The translations under genes and the position numbers were made by a program. From contig JACDOX010000008.1 of assembly GCA_014549065.1 (NCBI GenBank), positions 81,936-145,935 on the forward strand: a stretch of 64,000 nucleotides of DNA. Reading direction: 5' to 3'. Of this stretch, positions 24,871 to 37,380 are shown one piece after another. The notes beneath the pieces are model-generated. The model was not told the DNA's origin and made no database searches. It worked only from the letters and a program-made list of their open reading frames with translations. This stretch comes from Cardinalis cardinalis. Taxonomy: Eukaryota; Chordata; Aves; Passeriformes; Cardinalidae. How positions within the stretch are numbered: the first letter of the stretch is position 1; the number at the start of each line of letters is the position of its first letter.

Positions 24871-27800
24871 TTGATCAGGTTGACTACATAATCTCAAAGT
24901 TAGCAGCATTCAACATTTTCCTGATTCCGCAATAATGCATTCAAAGAATATTCCAATCCTCTAACAGTGAAAATATTTCATATATAATGAGAGGTAAGAA
25001 TTTTTGAATAATCCACAATAAAGCATTACACAATTTAAAAGAAAAACAGTGAAAGAAGCCCCAGATATTTAACATAATTCAATAAGTATAAGGTGACAAT
25101 AGAAATTTCACGACTAGGGGGACAGAAAAAAATCACCCTTAATCTACTTCTGTGTCCAATCTCAAAGCTTATGTGATCTAAAATAACCCGAAGTTCCCTA
25201 AAAATTGTTATATGTCTAAAAGTTCCAGACTCTGTATAATAAGGTCCTAATTCTCAGGTTGGCTAATCATATATAGCTCCTACTGAAATCAAAACAGCAT
25301 TGGTCACTCACTGCAAGCCACCTCTTTCCTGCTTTATTTTCTTTGTGTTCATGTGAAAGGAGGGAGGCAGAAAAAAAGACCCAAATGAACACAACAGCAC
25401 ACAATTCTATAAATTTAAGTTTATACTGCCAGATCTTAGACACTGGATAAATAATCTGTTCTCTCTTTCACAATTCATTCTTAGGCAGAATTTGCTCTTC
25501 TTTCAGAGATTATGATAGAAAGCAATAAAGCACAATACTGGAGTTAGTTTTAGCCTTGTACTTGAAATCCTTCTGGCTGTAAGAAGAGATGTAGACAAGT
25601 TACCTAGCTCCTCTGAGGTACTAGGTTTCTGTGAAGTTAATAAAAATAATGAGGCAATTCAAAAGAGCATTCCTGTCTCATAACAATGCTTCAGAAATAT
25701 ACTACAAAGTTACAAAATTAATTAGCAAAAAAAACCACAATGCAATCTATTAGTAAGTATACTTTTTATTTCACTAGTTGTATTCATAATTTTGTAATTT
25801 TAATTTATTTATAAATCATAACATCACTGTTACTATGTCAAAAACTGTGAAACTTGTACATTATACCACACATTTTGATGCACAACCTTATTTCAGTCCT
25901 ACTCTTTACCTGTATTACAAAACAGTTCCTCCTTTGCCATACTTACATAGAAAATAGTGCACCTCTTCTGTACTTATTTTAACTCTTAAATTCAAAATTT
26001 GGCCTCACTTATTCTTTACTGCCATGTCAGACATATTAAGCATTACAGTAGCATCTTATTGAATAAGCACAAGCAAAAAAAGTATATACTACTATACGTA
26101 TTTTCAAAACNCATTCCTCTCTGTCATGTAAATTTTTGTTTACTTCTGCACATGTGTGTATGTATTTTTAAATTCATATATATGTGTATGAGAGAAATCA
26201 AACTTGAAAGATTTAGCCCAAAGCTGTTCACTGATTCGGGCTCTCCAGCAGAGTACACCCAGGACCTGATTTTTCAGAGTACTGTGTTTCAGAGTACTGT
26301 GCCCAGTATGTTCAAGGTTTGACTGTCATTGAATTCAGCTCCACTGATAGTGCTTAGCATTTAGTGCAATGACACTCTCAAATGTAAACTCTTAGCAGAA
26401 CATATGTGGGATAATCATATTGCTTAATGACTGGCACCTAATTTAGAGGTCTAAATTGTGAGGTCAATCCCGCAAGGCTCTGCTACCATCAACAGAGAGA
26501 GGTAGCCTTGCATCCTTATTTCCTCCCATATGTTGACACTTATATTTTCAAGGCTGTCCAGTGAGTTGAATTCACAGTTGATTTAGATGAAAAATAATAG
26601 TTTCAGGTGCTTTTTTGGCATGTTAAGTTTTCAGCTGGATCAGCTGATCTGTCTGACCATGTAGGTGCACAATCAGCAGTACCAATACTACAAGTGCATA
26701 GGCATTACTCTGAAACTGGCCAGAGCCAAATGGAACGACCNCTTTGGACAACAGTTTATGGCACCAATGTAATTAAATTAGATGTCTGACAAAGAATAAC
26801 ATGCATATTGTGTTTAAAAAAAATGAAAAGAACACATGGAAAGAAAAGAAAACTCCATCAAATGACTTCTAAGCTTACATAAAATGTACATAGAGGCAAG
26901 GACAGAATCTGTATTCATTGAGTAGCAGTCCAATTATCTTTCCACTTAAATTTTCTTTCTACAGGTCTGCTTCATTCAAATGGTATGTAATCCAAATTCT
27001 GCAACAAATAAGGCAGGAGTTTTTCAGAAAAAAAAAATCTAATTCATCACATGATTACAGGGTTTTTTTTCCATACAGTGAATAAAGCTGAAATCCTTTG
27101 GGGAAAAAGCAGCATACAGTAGTTAATGCAGTGTCTTAACAAACCCAGACAAAGAGGGAAAATTACTTCAAATAATTTAAACAATTATAACTTTAATAAT
27201 AATTTTAAATAATTGCATTTGAAAACTGAAAGGTATTTTCATATAGGTTTCTGTATCTGACTACAGAGAGCTTGAAAGGGCAAATCCAAGCTCCAGAAGT
27301 TTCATCATGTGAAACTACAGGAATGTCAAGTGGTAGGGTAAGAACACTTTGGGCATGTTGCCATCTCAGTTACAGAAATTGATTTTTCAATAACTCATCA
27401 TTTTCAACAATCTTTTACATCTTGTTACAGAAAATACATAAACATGCAGCTAAGAACCATAGAAGTGGCCCAAGTCCATTAAAATTGATAGACCTTCTAT
27501 GAACCATAGATCAGGCCCCATGAGTATAAAGCAACATCCTCAATATGTGGAAGTGCACTTTTTCTTTTCCTTTTAAGTACTTCAACAGGCAAATAAGTAT
27601 TTTATAGAAACATATATCTACTACAATAATAGTACAGAAAATTTAGACTAAGTTGCTTCAATGACTTCTATAATTTTGAGGAACAAATCTGTAGACACAG
27701 AGAGAAAATAATGTCTGTCCTTTTTAATTAGTAGTCTGCTATGTATAATCATTTTATTGCTTCTATTGATGTCATGTACTTCAATTGTTGTGGTATCAAA

Positions 27801-30277
27801 CAATCCCATGTACACTTTTAGAGAAAAAAAATTAGGGTGACTTACAATCTTGTGAAATGGCAAAACAGTTAATGTTTAACAGTGATGCATAAACCAACTG
27901 CTCCTTTTTTGTTTGTTTAATACATACTGAAGATACTATGGATTGTTTCACAATACAAGCACTTTCAGAAAGTACATTAAAACACATGGATATAAACTAG
28001 AACATAAATTGAGGGTTCTCCCTTTTTATGAGGTAACAACGGGATCCTGTGGAGGTGTTTATTAGACCAAGTTAAGTGGAAGCTTTATCAAGTTTTTCTT
28101 TCAATAAAAAAATGTCAAATAAGAAGAGCTGAATTCCACAACAACAACCAAAAAATCCCATTAAATCGATTTAACAACTGAAAAACACTTCTAGAAGTAC
28201 ATCCACTAAACTGAATGAAGTGGGACTAAAAGCATTAGACAATTCTAACTAGCACCCCAATCAGCGGCCAATGAGACTCTAGTTTGAGCATAGCTCCCAA
28301 CATTAGCATCTACAATCAATAGATTGGAAAATCTATATGAGTGCTAGCAGACTTTTCATTAATTTTGTTATGGAAAGCAACATGGACCAGAGATTTTGTC
28401 NACGAAGAAATGGGGTGATAAAGTAAAATGACAGCTGCACATAAGGCCATAAAAAGCAAATCAAAATTTGCACTCTGTGCATGAATTGACTCCGTATTAA
28501 TATCATACTCTAATTATCTATTCTCAAAATATAGTCATTTTAAGCTCTGTGAAAAATAATGAATGGTATTTTAACTCTGAACTTAGCTGTAAATCACACT
28601 ATGCAATCATCTTAAAGTAGTAAGAGACACATACTAATATCCCACACGATCAGGTAAAACAAAGCAAAAAAGCAATGGAACAAAGGTCCATTACTTACTA
28701 TCCTACACCAAATGTGCCCAAGACTACCTACAAGAAAGGATGGTNATTACTGGACGTGCTCTGCCAGGTGTTTTGCTGCCTCTTCCTTTCCCCCAATAGG
28801 TTACACGTCCTCTTCATTTTTCCTCCGACTTGTCACTCCCAGCTGTTTGTTTTTCCCATAGATTTTCTTCTCTTTACTTTCTTCTCGGAATGAAACTTTG
28901 NTAATAAAATAGGCAGACTGGAAACCAACTTCAAGGCAAAAATCAGGAGCAGCTGCCTCATGCAGATACCATGGAAACATCTAAGAACAAAGTGAGTACA
29001 CAGTAACTACTTCCTGAGAACATTCCTCCAGCATCCAACCATTTGCAGCTCTCAGTCTCCTTAAGCCAAATGTAAATTTAAGTTTTTCCCACCTTTAACT
29101 TTTCTTATATATTTCATCCAGCTGCTTTTTTTTTTTGCAAACTTCCACCATCTACATCATCTCACAATATAGATGTCCACAATTTAATTACAGATGGTCT
29201 GATGTTTATTTGATATAGTAAAACTGGAAAGGCAGTTTGATTGATAGAAAAAAGTATTTAATTGACTTTCTGCTAGGAACCTCTCTTTTTTTTTTCTCAC
29301 TGGATTTTTGAATGTTGCATTTGAAAAGTTCTGTATTAACTAATTTAGGCAAAGAGTGGCTTATATTTTGCACACAGAACTTCTCATCTATGTTTTGCAC
29401 CGCACCACGCAAAATGCTTCCCTGCAGCAGTTCACATCTGAGGGCTGTTATCTCCCTATGACCACATGGTATTAGCTCCTCTCGGTTTCAGTGAACCCTC
29501 ATGCTAGAAAACAATCTGCTTTTTAAAAACTGATTTTGGAATCTACAAAACCTTGATCCAGTAGGAGAGACTACACAATATATCCAATGTGTATGTAATA
29601 GGTACAGGAGATGTTTGTAGTTTGGTCCATAGACTGATAACTTCATATTGCAGTTCTAACCTATTGTTCTGTGCATTGTGGACTGAAGTGTCATTTGATT
29701 TCTTTAAAAAAATCAAGAACATATACTAGTTAATAAGTAATATGAACAGAGATAGAAGTTATAGATAGCAGCATTAAGATATTTAAAAACATCTTCACTG
29801 GAAATTATGCCACAACAAAGACAAAAAATGTTGATTTGTTGGTTTGTTTTTTTCTTAAAGAAGCACTACTGATTGTTTCTAAAGAAGCAGTAGTAATGTA
29901 GTGAAAGACTATTTATTATTTTCTTTTAAATCTATTTCTAAAGAAAAAGCCATAATTATCATCTTTGTAAAGATCGGGGGAAATTACCTTTTCTATGTTT
30001 CAAGAAAATTATATCCTTATGGGCCTTTAAAGTGGATATCAGATTAAAAGAACCCCATCTTCTCTCCCAAACATACACATCTCTGATTACGCCTTTTGAC
30101 ATAGCTAAAGAAAATAAAGTATCTTTACATTCAATAATACTCCTCATTAAAAGAATGCACTTTTTTCAATTTCACTTATTATTTTTCGGTCACAGCATGA
30201 GGAATAGAATCTGTAATTTGTCTNAGGTTCACTGCATTTCCTTTCACTGTGGAGTAATTAATGAGTTTCAAACACTT
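24871..30277. other. intergenic, no gene seen
   Basis: AT-rich DNA. Many short open frames (for example 25,999-26,322 and 28,675-28,893 on +) show no family resemblance. Apart from the 15-bp duplication at 26,272, I identified no repeat, RNA gene or exon. Confidence 0.45.
26272..26301. repeat. perfect 15-bp tandem duplication
   Basis: The unit tttcagagtactgtg occurs twice head to tail with no mismatch. Confidence 0.95.
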
Positions 30278-30309
30278 ATATTTAGGCCAGAAACAGCTGG
30301 CCTAAATAT
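30278..30309. repeat. perfect 13-bp inverted repeat, 6-base loop
   Basis: The arms atatttaggccag (30,278-30,290) and ctggcctaaatat (30,297-30,309) are exact reverse complements around the loop aaacag. It lies about 0.8 kb upstream of the CpG island. No T-run or transcription unit ties it to a terminator. It could form a hairpin in single-stranded DNA or RNA, or bind a dimeric protein. Confidence 0.9.
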
Positions 30310-31089
30310 TTTCAGAATTATATTTTCAGAAACAGCTGTTCCTAGGAGGGCTTCTAGTTCCACACAAAACTCACCAAAATTCATGGGAGATCAAGAGACA
30401 GGGGATTCTGTGAGCATTCTTCATCAGAAACCTTAATGACTGACCCTGCTGACATACCCATGCTATTTGCTTTTCATATGAGTTCTAAATTTTGTACTCT
30501 TGCAATAAATTGTAAAGTTTCTAGCTAAGATACTGGAAAAAACCTCAAAATGTGATCCTAAAGCTTTCAATAGAGAAATCAAGGGAACAGAATCTTTAAT
30601 CTATAAAAATAAGAAATTCAGCTCTTAACCCATAGTTTTAAGTGCCTGAAATCTCAGGGCTAGGACACCGCTAACCTGTATGTAGCTCATGAATGCAATT
30701 AAATCAAGACCCATGGGGGTACTTACAGTTCTTGGTCACCTGCGTGGTCAATTCTCTTCATAACCGCTAGTCTTTTTATGTTGTTTTTAGGTAAATATAC
30801 CTATCTTTGAAATTATAAGATACTAAAAACACCCAGCACAGAAACTAAGACTTGCAGCATACTTACTGATATCTAAATGGTATTAAAGAATATCGCATGC
30901 CTAAGTTTGAGTCTTAACAAACTTTTAAGAAAATCCAAGCACAAGCTAGGATGGTTTTCACCTAAAATTCAGCAGGAGTCTTTACCCTGCGGCATGCCCT
31001 GTCTGCATCCGCAGCTCTACTACTACAGCTTATGTTTCGAGAAGCAAGAAACAGTCATTTCAGCGTGACTTGCGAAAAGGGCCTTGAAA
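30310..31089. other. 5' flank of the CpG island
   Basis: AT-rich flank between the inverted repeat and the island. Base composition changes abruptly near 31,080-31,120. I see no TATA box positioned for the downstream gene, as expected for a CpG-island promoter. Confidence 0.4.
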
Positions 31090-31210
31090 ATGCCACTTGT
31101 AAGGCGTTACAGAGCAGGACGGGCGGCCCGGCGCAGGCGCCCCTGCGCACGAGCGAGAGCCAGCACCTCGGCTCCCTCTGCCCGCTGCGGCCGGGGCCCT
31201 CGCAGGCACC

Positions 31211-31267
31211 ATGGCGGCTGGCAGAAGCAATTTGCGGGCACCGAACAGGGCACACCCCCAGGCGTGA
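31211..31267 (+). other. candidate upstream ORF, 18 codons
   Basis: The context gcaccATGg is a near-ideal vertebrate start (A at -3, G at +4), better than that of the CDIN1 start at 31,633. The frame runs 18 codons (M-A-A-G-R-S...) to TGA at 31,265-31,267. If the transcript begins upstream of 31,211 and is unspliced here, this would be an inhibitory upstream ORF. The same bases include the YY1-type core atggcggc, so this ATG may be promoter sequence rather than a used start. Confidence 0.35.
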
Positions 31268-31613
31268 GGCTGCCGGCGCCCGGCTCCGCCAGAAATGCCG
31301 GCGCTTACGGCGGCCGGGCCGGCCGGGAGCCGCGTACCCGGGCCCGGCGGAGCAGCTGCGCAGAGCCGGGCGGCGCGGCACGGCACGGCATGGCATGGCC
31401 GCTCGCACCGCCCCCCTCGCACCGCACCGCCCCGGACGGGACGCGGGGCGGAGCCGCGGGAAGCGGCAGCCGCGGCGGCTCGTGGCCGCCTTGGCTCTGG
31501 GGTGGTGGCGCGGGCGCCCCGGCGTTGCCGCGGTTCTCCGCCCCGCCATCGCTGGCCTTCTGCCTCTCGTCGCCCGTTGTGAGCCGCGCCTCTCCTGCCG
31601 CCTGTCTCCGCGC

Positions 31614-31615
31614 AG
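31614..31615 (+). other. CDIN1: candidate 3' splice site before the CDIN1 start
   Basis: A pyrimidine-rich run (tctcctgccgcctgtctccg, 31,591-31,610) is followed by cgcag/ccctgg, with AG at 31,614-31,615. If used, the exon holding the ATG would begin at 31,616 and a non-coding first exon would lie upstream in the island. The best donor seen upstream is the weak ggc/gtgagg with GT at 31,264-31,265. If spliced from there, most of the 5' UTR would be removed. Otherwise this is a fortuitous match. Confidence 0.4.
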
Positions 31616-31632
31616 CCCTGGCGGTGCAAGGC

Positions 31633-31733
31633 ATGAAGCTGAGCAAAGCCCAGTACGATGAGATAGCCCAGTTCCTGGGGCACGTGCAGCCCACCCGGCA
31701 GAGTCTGAGAAAGCTGAAGGAGAAGTTTCCTAG
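31633..31733 (+). CDS. CDIN1: CDIN1 coding exon 1 (residues 1-33 and part of 34)
   Basis: It starts at ATG 31,633 (context aaggcATGa, with G at -3) and encodes MKLSKAQYDEIAQFLG... through ...KLKEKFP. It ends two bases into codon 34 (ag) at the strong donor ag/gtaagtg (GT at 31,734-31,735). The start is chosen because translation from here matches the human N-terminus in position and length (human begins MILTKAQYDEIAQ). The upstream frame stays open to 31,084, but that stretch is arginine/alanine-rich CpG-island translation with no resemblance to CDIN1. Pro20, a residue I recall as affected in a human CDA-I patient, is conserved. This segment is the first half of the N-terminal helix-turn-helix-like region. 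Confidence 0.95.
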
Positions 31734-32955
31734 GTAAGTGCATCCCGCCTTCCGGCGCGGGGCCCGGCGGCTCGGCCCGGCGGCGGCCTGCGGGCTGGCT
31801 GCGGCCGGGCGTGGGGCCGCGGGGGCCGCCGCGCCAGCGCCGCCCCGTTCCCCAGTTCAGGCCCCACACGGTACAAAATCACCAGCACACGCACACAGTC
31901 GTCGACGGCAAGCGACAGCCCGCTGAAGCTGGCGCTGGGAGCAGCATACTGCTCCACCCTCCGTGACCTGAGAAGTTGGCACAAAATAAAGAACATTTCC
32001 CCCAGNGCACGTCCCAGTGAAAGCTCTTGGGGCCCTTCATGAGCCTCTTAGACACCAAGAACGTCTTCTGATGTGAATAAAGCCTTACGGTGCAGGACGA
32101 GCCTCTGTGGCGGAAGCCAAGTATGAAATACATCCTGCAATGCCAGTGCCCCTGTTTCTTAGGAATAAGGGACTTTATGGATCCATAATTCTTTGCTTGC
32201 TGCTGCATTCCAGTTGAAACTGGAAAAGGGATAATCTTTTTACTTATGGCCATTCATGTGCTTCTTTGTCTGAGCTGTGTTCAGAATTCTCAAAGACATT
32301 TGCAAATGACCATGGCCTAGGATGGAAAGATGTGCTCCATGCACCAATCTTCATTGCTGAAATTTACTTCCTACCAACTACAACAGAGCTCTAAGGAATG
32401 TTGCAAGGTTTTTCACTTTCACATTTGGGGGAAGGACTGCTATTGCTGAATTGGACAGGAAAGCAAATTGGGTTCTGTGGGGAGAAGAGTGGTGCTGTAN
32501 CTAAAATCACAAGAAATAATACAGAAGAATGTAGGGAGTTAGATACTGTATCTACTTTGATGAAAGAGGGAAATGAACAAAGCAGGAAATCATTCACGTG
32601 CTTCCTGAAAGAACCTTGCTAGTCTTAACCACAAGTGTGGCAGAAGAAACTGACGCTGTAACTTACAGTATGTGGGTGAAGAGCCAACATTAACTTAGGC
32701 TTTTAAACTGTCCAGTGAAATCCTTTCCTTTTCAGGAAAGTGTGAGAGAATTGCCCTGTTNCAGAGAAAACGTGATAACAAAGCGTTGTGGTTGGTTCAG
32801 GGAGTGCATTGAGTTGCATTTTGGGAACCCAGCTTACCTTGCACAGTACTTCTGCAACTTAGAAAAGCACCATAACAGCGTGTGTCTCAGGAGCTTAGAC
32901 TTGCCTTTATCACTTCAGTGCTAATGAAATTAGGAGAGGGTGTTAGTGGGTATTN

Positions 32956-32985
32956 GTGTGTGCATGCATACGTACACATGCACGT
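32956..32985. repeat. 30-bp alternating purine-pyrimidine run
   Basis: Starting after the n at 32,955, every base alternates purine and pyrimidine through gtgtgtgcatgcatacgtac... to 32,985. It is not a simple (CA)n repeat. Such runs can adopt Z-DNA under negative supercoiling, and this one lies about 1.1-1.3 kb downstream of an active-type promoter. Confidence 0.85.
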
Positions 32986-35900
32986 TTTCTTTTTCTACTC
33001 TCTCTTTATAAAGTTGTCTTGAAAGAAGGTTAGAATTTAGATTGGTTTTCCAGGTCAGTCACTATTTTTAGGAACCTGCTTCCAAGACAGATCCATAGGC
33101 ACATGAGTGTTTGTTAATCAAATTTGCCCAAAAAAGACTGAGCTTTTCTGATATGCTCTACTTCCCAGTCCACTCATGCACTTTGGTGCTTCAAAAGATC
33201 CTCTATTTCAGAACTTGATGACTCCTAAACAACTATGTGCAACTGACAGTATAGGGTTATTTAGGAAAAGAATTCTGTTTTTTTTTTTCTAAAGGACCTG
33301 ACTCAAGTGTTGTGAACTCTGAAAAGCAAAGATTAGCTGTAGTAGTTGCTTCCACAATTAAATGGCTACACCCTTATCTTGTTATTCACATTATGACATG
33401 AGAATGGCATGTTCTGAATTTTGCTTGTAGATCTCTCCTGAATTTTGTTTGCCCATGCTAGGAGAAGGCTAAAACCTTCTGTATGAGCAATGAATTAATA
33501 GCTTTTTAAAAAATGCCTGTCTTAAGTATATTTTGAGGAGCTCTGTGCATCTTCTTTCTGTAAGTGTGATATTTCTTTGTTGTCTCTTTGTTTATTTCTC
33601 ATAGCAGGTCAGATGCAGAAGATAAACAATACATTCCAAGGTCACTTCTTTCCTTAGCAGTAAGGAAGGTGTGTTGAAATAGATACATGTTAGGATGTGG
33701 AAAACAGGCATTCTCTATAACCCTTATGTTATAAAAGAGGCCAGCTGCAAGCTGCAGTGATTTGTAAACTTGTGTGCCATTTTAAGGGGGAGGCTTTTTC
33801 AGTGACATGTTTGGTAACTGTGGAGTAAGTTTTTCTTATAATCTGGAAATGTTGTCATTCTCTTCTAGGACAAGAAGGGTCTGGGCTTTCTGGCTGGATT
33901 TTTTAATTTTTCTTCATGAAAGCCAGAATGAACTGAAGCCCCCCACCCACCTCAACTTTTTCGTTCAGTCTTTTTTAAAAAATATTCCAGAATCTGTCAT
34001 GGTACCTACAGTGTGATGCAGGTGTCCATAGCCAGTTTCTCATTATTATATAGTAACAGTTGCTGATTCAAACTGGAGAGTAGTAACATCCATAATAGCT
34101 GCTTTCACCTTGCACTTTCAATCTTTCCCTGGGAAGGATTGGTATTCCACTGGTAATGTAATACATAAATTGACAGTTTTCAAATATTTCTGGTTCCTAC
34201 TGCCTCATAGATCTTGTAGGTCTTTGGATTTCTGCATTAATCTGCTTAGTTTTTTTCTAATACNGTCTTATCTCTTGGTTCTTCCCTCAGCTGTTGTATT
34301 TTCTGAAGCCTTGCATTTTATGCTCCTAATTTCTATAAAATCTCTTTCATGCTATGTGAAAGGGCCTACTTTTGTTGTGCAGCTTCTCCCTAAGAATAAA
34401 TTGTAATTTCTGTAAACAATTGCCACAATGTAATGCACAGGTATGGTGGGTGGTAGCTGCCACCCTGACCTGTGAATCTAAAAAAATTTTAACAGGGTAG
34501 TTTGTGCTTTACTATTATTGAACTACTTCAGGAGGTGAGATTATTACTTCAAATGAGTATTTTCATGTGACTTATTAATGTCAAAAAGTCAAAATTAAAC
34601 TGTTTCTCATACTGTTTATAGGTATTTTAATACAAGCATTGGNAGTTCTTATATTTTACAACCCTGTAACTTTCCATACAACATGGATTTACTCTACTTT
34701 GCTTAAAATCCAGTTATTTTGCAAAAACTTGGATATCCAATTGCTGTTCTTTTTCTGTTAATGCTGTGCTTTGTATTTCATGCCTGGCAATTACCAATGT
34801 ATTATTCATTTCTTTATTCTTAAGGTATTTGTTACATCCTTAGCAGTTGTCTCCTAACATGTTCGCATTTAACAGCAGGGTATTTGGATGACCTGAGGAT
34901 TATCAAAATGTGATTTTAAGCACTAAGCACAATAAATCTCTGCCAATATTGGATCACTGATCCGTAGTTCCTTTGATCTTTTTCACACATACACCACTGG
35001 ACTGATAATTGTGTATATTCAGTGTTGTGCTTTTCTGTTGAAGTATACCACATTTTCTGCCTAGTTTCTCACCTGAATTTTTCTATTTGCTAATAATTTG
35101 TGGTTTTCTTTGTTATTTTTGTATTATATTCTTCATCTTTCCCTTCAGCTATGGACTCATGTTCTTCTGAGATAATATTCCTCTCAATGAGAGCTAGAGT
35201 CTAAATTGAATGAGCCATTTTAAGACTGGTTTTAGGCCATTGCAGGAAATGTTCTGAGAAAGTTAAAATCCTTTTCTCTCTCTTAAATGGTAGTTAAGAG
35301 CTGCCTACAAGTAGAATCTTCTAGATACAAATCACCCTAGAACTACCTATTTATAGTGACAAGATGTAAGTTAGACCTTTAAAGTTCTATCTTTTTTCAA
35401 AGACTATTTTAACTTGTTCTAAAAAGTCCAATTTCTGAGAGTTAAATTCATACCCAAACTAATATTCTAGTACTTCAGTTTACTGTTTTAGTTGTTTCAG
35501 TTCTTCTGTATACGGCAGAATACATTGTTTCTCTCAGAAACCTTTCATAAAGCTGCTTATAGGTAGAACATAATTGACTTTTGAGTAGACCCTTCTCAAA
35601 TATATGCCTTGTACATGTTTTCCCCTTCTTCTTTGTATCCAAGTCTGATTGAATATTGGGCGTGGATAGATATGGAATATAGTAACATTTTGGGTTACCT
35701 GTGATATGTCTTTCTCTGGTCTCTATCAAACTTTCTTACATCCTTTCTAAGGATGTAAGCTTTGGTGACCCAATTCAGTATGATACTGTNTTGGGTTTTT
35801 TTAAAATGTGAGATTTTTTTTCTGGCTTGGTTCTGTTCTGAGTGCTTGAGTTTCTTACACCAGGTTGTGCTTGAATTGGTGATTCCAGAAACTTTCTAGC

Positions 35901-37082
35901 CTTGAGCATCTTTTAGTGATTCCAGAACCCATGCTTTTCAAGTTCTTGTGCTGATCTGTTGTGAAATGTGTTTCAGTCNACTTGAGGAGTGCTATATTTT
36001 ACCACAGCACAATTTGTGTAGTTTGTATTGTATTTCTTCCTTTTTTCAAGTTGTTAAACAAACTTGGTGCCTCTAGCCTGACTTTCCTTCAGGTACCTTC
36101 ACTTGCATTTCTTTAAAAGAAGCATTAGTTTCTGAGACTATTTAAGTGCAAACTGTGTTATAAAGATTTTCACAGTACAAGTGTTTTGAAGTATCAGCTG
36201 ACTTTTATCAGCAGCTATGTGCAGTTCATCATTTTTATGCATCTATTAAAAAAAGTGCCATTCTCTTTGTGTCCCTTGTGTGAAAACTTACTTCCACGTG
36301 ATCGAGAGGATCTTTTTTCACAGCAGAAAGGTAAGGGAACCTGGCATAAATATAAGAGAAGTACTTTTTAAATTTTTTCTTCCTTTTTTTTCTGCCCAGT
36401 AAGCAAGAGGAAAATGTGATGCACAGCTTCATATTGATATACTTGAGTACGGCTATTTGGTTTTAATGCATGTAACTTCCTATCTGATTATTGGAATGTA
36501 CACACTTGGTTCCCCCAGCATATCAAGGGGTGAGCTTTCCTCTACATTGATGACCTCTACTCCTCATTACTTAGTATCACTTCAGTTTTCCACACATTTT
36601 CAGTAATTGTGTTGCTCTTTCTCGAAATTATTGCTGGCTTTATTAAATGACANCCGGCTTGGAAAGCATCTCAGCAAGATTTTAATTTTTTAAAAAAGTA
36701 TCTTCACAGTAATGTGNTACAATGTAAATTGCAAAAATAATCTGCTTATTATTTGCTCAATTTTATCACTTTCTCTGTGGTGATTCATGTTGAAACAAAG
36801 GCCCTAAAGAAGCTTAGATGTATGGTATGGATGTTATTTCTTTTACCAGCAGCTTAATGCTGAGGAAGCATTTTTTTTTCCTCTTTTCCTGTGTCATTGT
36901 TGCCTCTGGTTTTGTTTTCTAGGGTTGGGGAGGGATAAGCCTCTCATTTTCCTCTTGAAGCCGATTTTATTTTCAGGACAATATATTGCTTCTTTATGAA
37001 TAATTTTATTCTGCTTTCATGCAGTTGCTTAGATTGTCAAGCAGTACTGATGAGCCCATGATGGTTATGTTGAGAAACAGGA

Positions 37083-37380
37083 GGAATTTTTTTCTTTTTC
37101 TTTTTTCTTTCCAGTTCTGTATTCTGGTGTCTGGAGCCTGCAGATTGAGTCGAAGTGGAAGGAAGATTCTTCATGCTTTGCTGTAGCGNTCTTTGGAGCT
37201 GCTGTTACCTGGAAGGCAGACTAGCAGTCAGGCTCANGGGCAGAAGGCAGTTAGCTGCCTCCGTGGCTCGCAGAGTTCGAGGCTCTGAACTCGGGCACAG
37301 GATTATTAGACAGGTTGTATTTGTGAGCAGGCATCCTACTGCTGTGTGAAGCTTCACTTGCAGTCTCTTCTGCCTAGAAA
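37083..37380 (+). other. possible alternative exon or CpG-bearing patch in intron 1
   Basis: A 26-base pyrimidine tract (37,087-37,112) ends in ccag (AG at 37,113-37,114), a textbook acceptor. The next 260 bases are richer in GC and CpG than the surrounding intron (gtcgaag, ccgtgg, ctcgcag, ttcgagg, ctcgggc). A small hairpin gagttc/gaactc lies near 37,274. I find no strong donor: cag/gttgta (GT at 37,314) is the best. No coding frame resembles CDIN1. It could be an alternative or terminal exon, an old repeat, or chance. Confidence 0.3.

Larger units (their letters stand above)
31090..31900 (+). promoter_or_regulatory. CDIN1: CpG-island promoter and 5' UTR of CDIN1
   Basis: About 800 bases of very GC-rich, CpG-dense DNA in an otherwise AT-rich window, ending shortly after coding exon 1. 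Visible motifs: GC-box core GGGCGG (31,121-31,126); two near-consensus NRF1 sites, gcgcaggcgc (31,131-31,140) and tgcgcacgagcg (31,144-31,155), each one mismatch from consensus; the YY1-type core atggcggc (31,211-31,218); and another GC box at 31,445-31,451. There is no TATA box. This fits a constitutively expressed housekeeping-type gene. The start site cannot be read from sequence. Long open frames on both strands here arise because GC-rich DNA has few stop codons. Divergent transcription leftwards is possible. Confidence 0.85.

Noticed and set aside
31060..31869. A 269-codon open frame on the - strand across the CpG island, and a 217-codon frame on + upstream of and including CDIN1 exon 1
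   Set aside because: Both are arginine/alanine/proline/glycine-rich translations of GC-rich DNA with few stop codons. Only the last 34 codons of the + frame match CDIN1.
37275..37283. gttcgaggc, a match to the tRNA B-box consensus, suggesting a tRNA or tRNA-derived SINE
   Set aside because: There is no A-box at a suitable distance, no cloverleaf folding and no SINE tail.
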